In this document: positions 5,874 to 7,907 of the stretch, in pieces | Layout: each line of letters begins with the position of its first letter | How positions within the stretch are numbered: position 1 is the first letter of the stretch | Notes under the pieces: generated by a model | Seen by the model: the letters and a program-made list of their open reading frames with translations, nothing else | The model's database searches: none | Told to the model about the DNA's origin: nothing | Translations under genes and position numbers: made by a program | NCBI GenBank assembly: GCA_902489475.1 | Contig: CABUAH010000071.1 | Span: 1-7,907, forward strand | DNA from: an uncultured Oscillospiraceae bacterium | Lineage (GTDB): Bacteria; Bacillota; Clostridia; Oscillospirales; Ruminococcaceae | Direction: 5' to 3' | DNA: 7,907 nt

Positions 5874-7814
5874 TTAAAATACTTGTGCTTTTTTCCTTTT
5901 CTTTTGTTTATACATATTTTTATCCGCCTGGCTACAAGCCACGTCAAAGTCTTCAGCTTTATAGTGCTTTTTCAAGAAGTATCCATAACTTGCACTTAAT
6001 TTGTATTTAATTTCATTGCTGCTACAACGCACAGCAACCTCTTGTTTAAATCTATTACAAAAATCTTCGGCGGAATTTTCATCATACCCAACGCCTAAAA
6101 CTAAAAACTCATCTCCGCCATACCGACATACAAGATCTTTTTCGCCTTTTACGGCATTAAGGCAATCGGTTATTATCAAAAGCGCATTATCCCCGGCAGA
6201 ATGTCCGTAATTGTCGTTTATTACTTTCATGTCATCAAGGTCAAATAAGTACACTGCAATCGATAAATCATTTTGATCCGCATATTTTATAAGTTTAACT
6301 TGCTCTGAGAATAGCCCTCGCCTGTTAAGAAGCATCGTAAGCGGATCCTTATTATATAAATCTTCAAGAACTCCTGTATATCTTTTTGCTTTGATATGCT
6401 GAAGAACATTGTTGTGAGAAATTGCTATATAACTTACCCACGAGTTAAACATTGCAAAATTGCTGCTCTTCAGATCTCCCCTAACCTTACACGCAATATA
6501 TCCAAATGTTCGGGAAAGAAAATGTAAAGGAACAAAATAAAACTCTCTGCAATCGCTGCCCTCAATATGCATATCCGGAAGAATTACTGACTTGTCAAAA
6601 TACTCAGGCTCACATGCTACACCTTTTTTGCTAATAATCTTAGCGCAAATTTTATCTGAAATCTCAGATTTCATCGGAACGGTATAATCGACCAACAAAT
6701 TGTCATATCTGCCATATTCTACGGTATATTCAGCACTGTAACAAAGATATGTCGCAAGAACCTGAAGCTCATCTACATAGCCCTGCAAAACTTTAAAGTA
6801 TGATAGTATATCATCGCAGGTAGAAAGCTCTGTAGACATTTTTACGAAATACGAATTCATATAGTTTCTTCTGTATATATCCGAGCTGAGTTTTTTGGAA
6901 ATCCGATTTCTCACCTTCTGTTCATCATAGACACATCCACAGCTTCCAAAAAAGCTCGGTTTCGCTTTTATCATATATTTTTCTTCAATTTCTTCAGTAC
7001 TTATATCAGGGCTTTCCAAATATTCAAGCACAGCTTCAATGGTTTTATACCCAAGCTTTTTATAAGGCACTTCAACCGTTGTCAAAGCAGGTTGATGCAA
7101 TAGATTCGGGAATATTCCGTCAAATCCGGTCACACAAACGTCTTTAGGAACAGATAAGCCCCTTTGTTCAAGCTCATAACAAATCCCAAGCGCCATTGAA
7201 TCATTTGCACAAACAAAAGCATCCGGTAATTTGTTTCCCTCATCAAGATACTTGGCTAAAGCCTTTCTTGTAGGAGTATCGTAAAATTCTCCCCAAAAGC
7301 AACGATTACTCCTAAACTCAATACCATGCTCTTCAAGAGATTTTTTAAACTGTGATAATTTATCCGCACAATACGGTTTACCTTCAACGCCACCTACATA
7401 TATAAAATCCCTACAACCATGAATTTCAATAAGATGATCCACTATTTCTTTATATGCAGAGTCAGTATCCAAAAGTATATTTATACAGCCTTCAAACTTC
7501 TCATCCATTGCAAAAACAGGAACACCCTTTTCTTTAGCTCCGGCAATTAAATTTTCAAGAACGTCAATGCAATTATTAAAATTATTCTTAATTACTACAA
7601 GAGCATCAAAAACATCAAAGTTAATAAGTGAGAAAATCTCATTTTCAGCGTCTTCAACTTCTTTAACTCCAAAATCAGCATTATATGCCGAAAAATATGC
7701 TACAGTTACATTTTTAAGCTCCCGTAATTTTTCTGAAATACCAAAGCACATTTTTCCTTGGTATTCATCGTTAATACCGGTAAAAACAACTGCAATATTT
7801 ATACGCTTATTCAT
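5874..7814 (-). CDS. LacI-type sensor / GGDEF diguanylate cyclase fusion
   Basis: A 646-aa protein when started at the ATG at 7814. Residues 6-285 form a LacI/ribose-binding-type ligand domain (VPVFAMDE, PDAFVCANDSMALG, then VPKDVCVTGFDG), but the usual N-terminal HTH is missing. A linker begins with SCGC (291-294), followed by a mixed alpha/beta region (about 300-475) that may be GAF-like. Residues about 480-640 form a GGDEF domain: DPLTxLLNRR (from D490), FDLDD (D525, D527), ND..GH..GD (533-542) and the signature YGGDEF (565-570). The active-site residues for making c-di-GMP from two GTP look intact. The position of the RxxD inhibitory site reads GEKD (557-560). No signal peptide or TM segment is seen, so it should be cytoplasmic. 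The ligand is unknown, probably a sugar or similar metabolite. It is a monocistronic unit, convergent with the exporter operon. Confidence 0.9.
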   Translation of the reverse strand: MNKRINIAVVFTGINDEYQGKMCFGISEKLRELKNVTVAYFSAYNADFGVKEVEDAENEIFSLINFDVFDALVVIKNNFNNCIDVLENLIAGAKEKGVPVFAMDEKFEGCINILLDTDSAYKEIVDHLIEIHGCRDFIYVGGVEGKPYCADKLSQFKKSLEEHGIEFRSNRCFWGEFYDTPTRKALAKYLDEGNKLPDAFVCANDSMALGICYELEQRGLSVPKDVCVTGFDGIFPNLLHQPALTTVEVPYKKLGYKTIEAVLEYLESPDISTEEIEEKYMIKAKPSFFGSCGCVYDEQKVRNRISKKLSSDIYRRNYMNSYFVKMSTELSTCDDILSYFKVLQGYVDELQVLATYLCYSAEYTVEYGRYDNLLVDYTVPMKSEISDKICAKIISKKGVACEPEYFDKSVILPDMHIEGSDCREFYFVPLHFLSRTFGYIACKVRGDLKSSNFAMFNSWVSYIAISHNNVLQHIKAKRYTGVLEDLYNKDPLTMLLNRRGLFSEQVKLIKYADQNDLSIAVYLFDLDDMKVINDNYGHSAGDNALLIITDCLNAVKGEKDLVCRYGGDEFLVLGVGYDENSAEDFCNRFKQEVAVRCSSNEIKYKLSASYGYFLKKHYKAEDFDVACSQADKNMYKQKKRKKAQVF

Positions 7815-7819
7815 TGCTT

Positions 7820-7824
7820 CCTCC
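7820..7824 (-). promoter_or_regulatory. Ribosome binding site that fixes the GGDEF gene start
   Basis: On the minus strand GGAGG (7824-7820) lies 5 nt before the ATG at 7814-7812. A TTG at 7826-7824 is in frame and would add four residues (MEEA), but it overlaps this Shine-Dalgarno sequence and has no ribosome binding site of its own. The ATG is therefore preferred, and its 5-nt spacing matches that of the TetR-family gene. Confidence 0.85.
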
Positions 7825-7841
7825 AAAATAGATACTTTTGT

Positions 7842-7870
7842 TTATTACAAGCATTTAATAATGTTTACAA
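7842..7870 (-). promoter_or_regulatory. Possible promoter of the GGDEF gene
   Basis: On the minus strand TTGTAA (7870-7865), a 17-bp spacer and TAATAA (7847-7842) make a moderate sigma-A type promoter. The start would be near 7835, with a leader of about 20 nt before the ATG. The hexamers are imperfect and the region is AT-rich, so a chance match is possible. The rest of 7827-7907 shows nothing else. Confidence 0.4.
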
Positions 7871-7907
7871 CCATAGAGAATTAATTAAACCTACCAGGCA
7901 AAATCTA

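Noticed and set aside
7567..7884. Plus-strand frame of 105 codons opposite the start of the GGDEF gene
   Set aside because: It is antisense to the well-supported ligand-binding domain, is low in complexity and has no ribosome binding site or domain.
7827..7907. Riboswitch or long structured leader for the GGDEF gene
   Set aside because: Only about 80 bases are available, they are AT-rich, and no c-di-GMP riboswitch core or terminator hairpin could be recognised.

Overview
The window looks like a chromosomal segment of a low-GC Gram-positive bacterium, most likely a gut-type Clostridia (Bacillota). This is inferred from the AT-rich sequence, strong GGAGG ribosome binding sites, near-consensus sigma-A promoters (TTGACA/TATAAT), a tRNA with an encoded CCA, and protein families typical of clostridia. 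The species cannot be named from the sequence alone.

Layout, left to right. Positions 1-169 hold an AT-rich leader and a perfect-consensus promoter for a tRNA-Lys(TTT) gene (170-245). A strong hairpin terminator (245-279) follows directly and also contains the stop codon of a convergent TetR-family repressor gene (278-895, minus strand). The 250-bp divergent region 896-1145 carries a consensus promoter for the repressor gene on the minus strand. It also carries a TTGACT-17-TATACT promoter for the rightward operon and several copies of a 13-bp palindrome (TGACY-NNN-RGTCA) that surround the operon promoter. The operon is two tightly coupled genes: a 12-TM MMPL/RND-superfamily exporter (1146-3257), then, 1 nt later, a large secreted or N-terminally anchored protein (3259-5775) with two long, uninterrupted blocks of X-X-X-Leu-X-X-Gly heptads. 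A bidirectional terminator (5796-5831) separates this operon from a convergent minus-strand gene (5874-7814). That gene encodes a soluble fusion of a LacI-type periplasmic-binding-protein domain (without the HTH) and a C-terminal GGDEF diguanylate cyclase domain.

How the genes probably work together: the TetR-like protein is inferred to repress the exporter operon through the operator array and to release it when a small molecule is bound. The MMPL protein would use the proton gradient to export that molecule or a lipid-like substrate. The heptad-repeat partner is probably an extracytoplasmic accessory that spans or contacts the thick wall. The LacI-GGDEF protein is a separate transcription unit that probably converts cytoplasmic ligand sensing into c-di-GMP synthesis, and nothing in the sequence ties it to the exporter.

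No mobile element, CRISPR array, phage gene or broken gene was seen. The most interesting points are the operator array with helical spacing, the two nearly equal heptad blocks of the accessory protein, and the HTH-less LacI-type diguanylate cyclase that lacks the usual RxxD inhibitory site.
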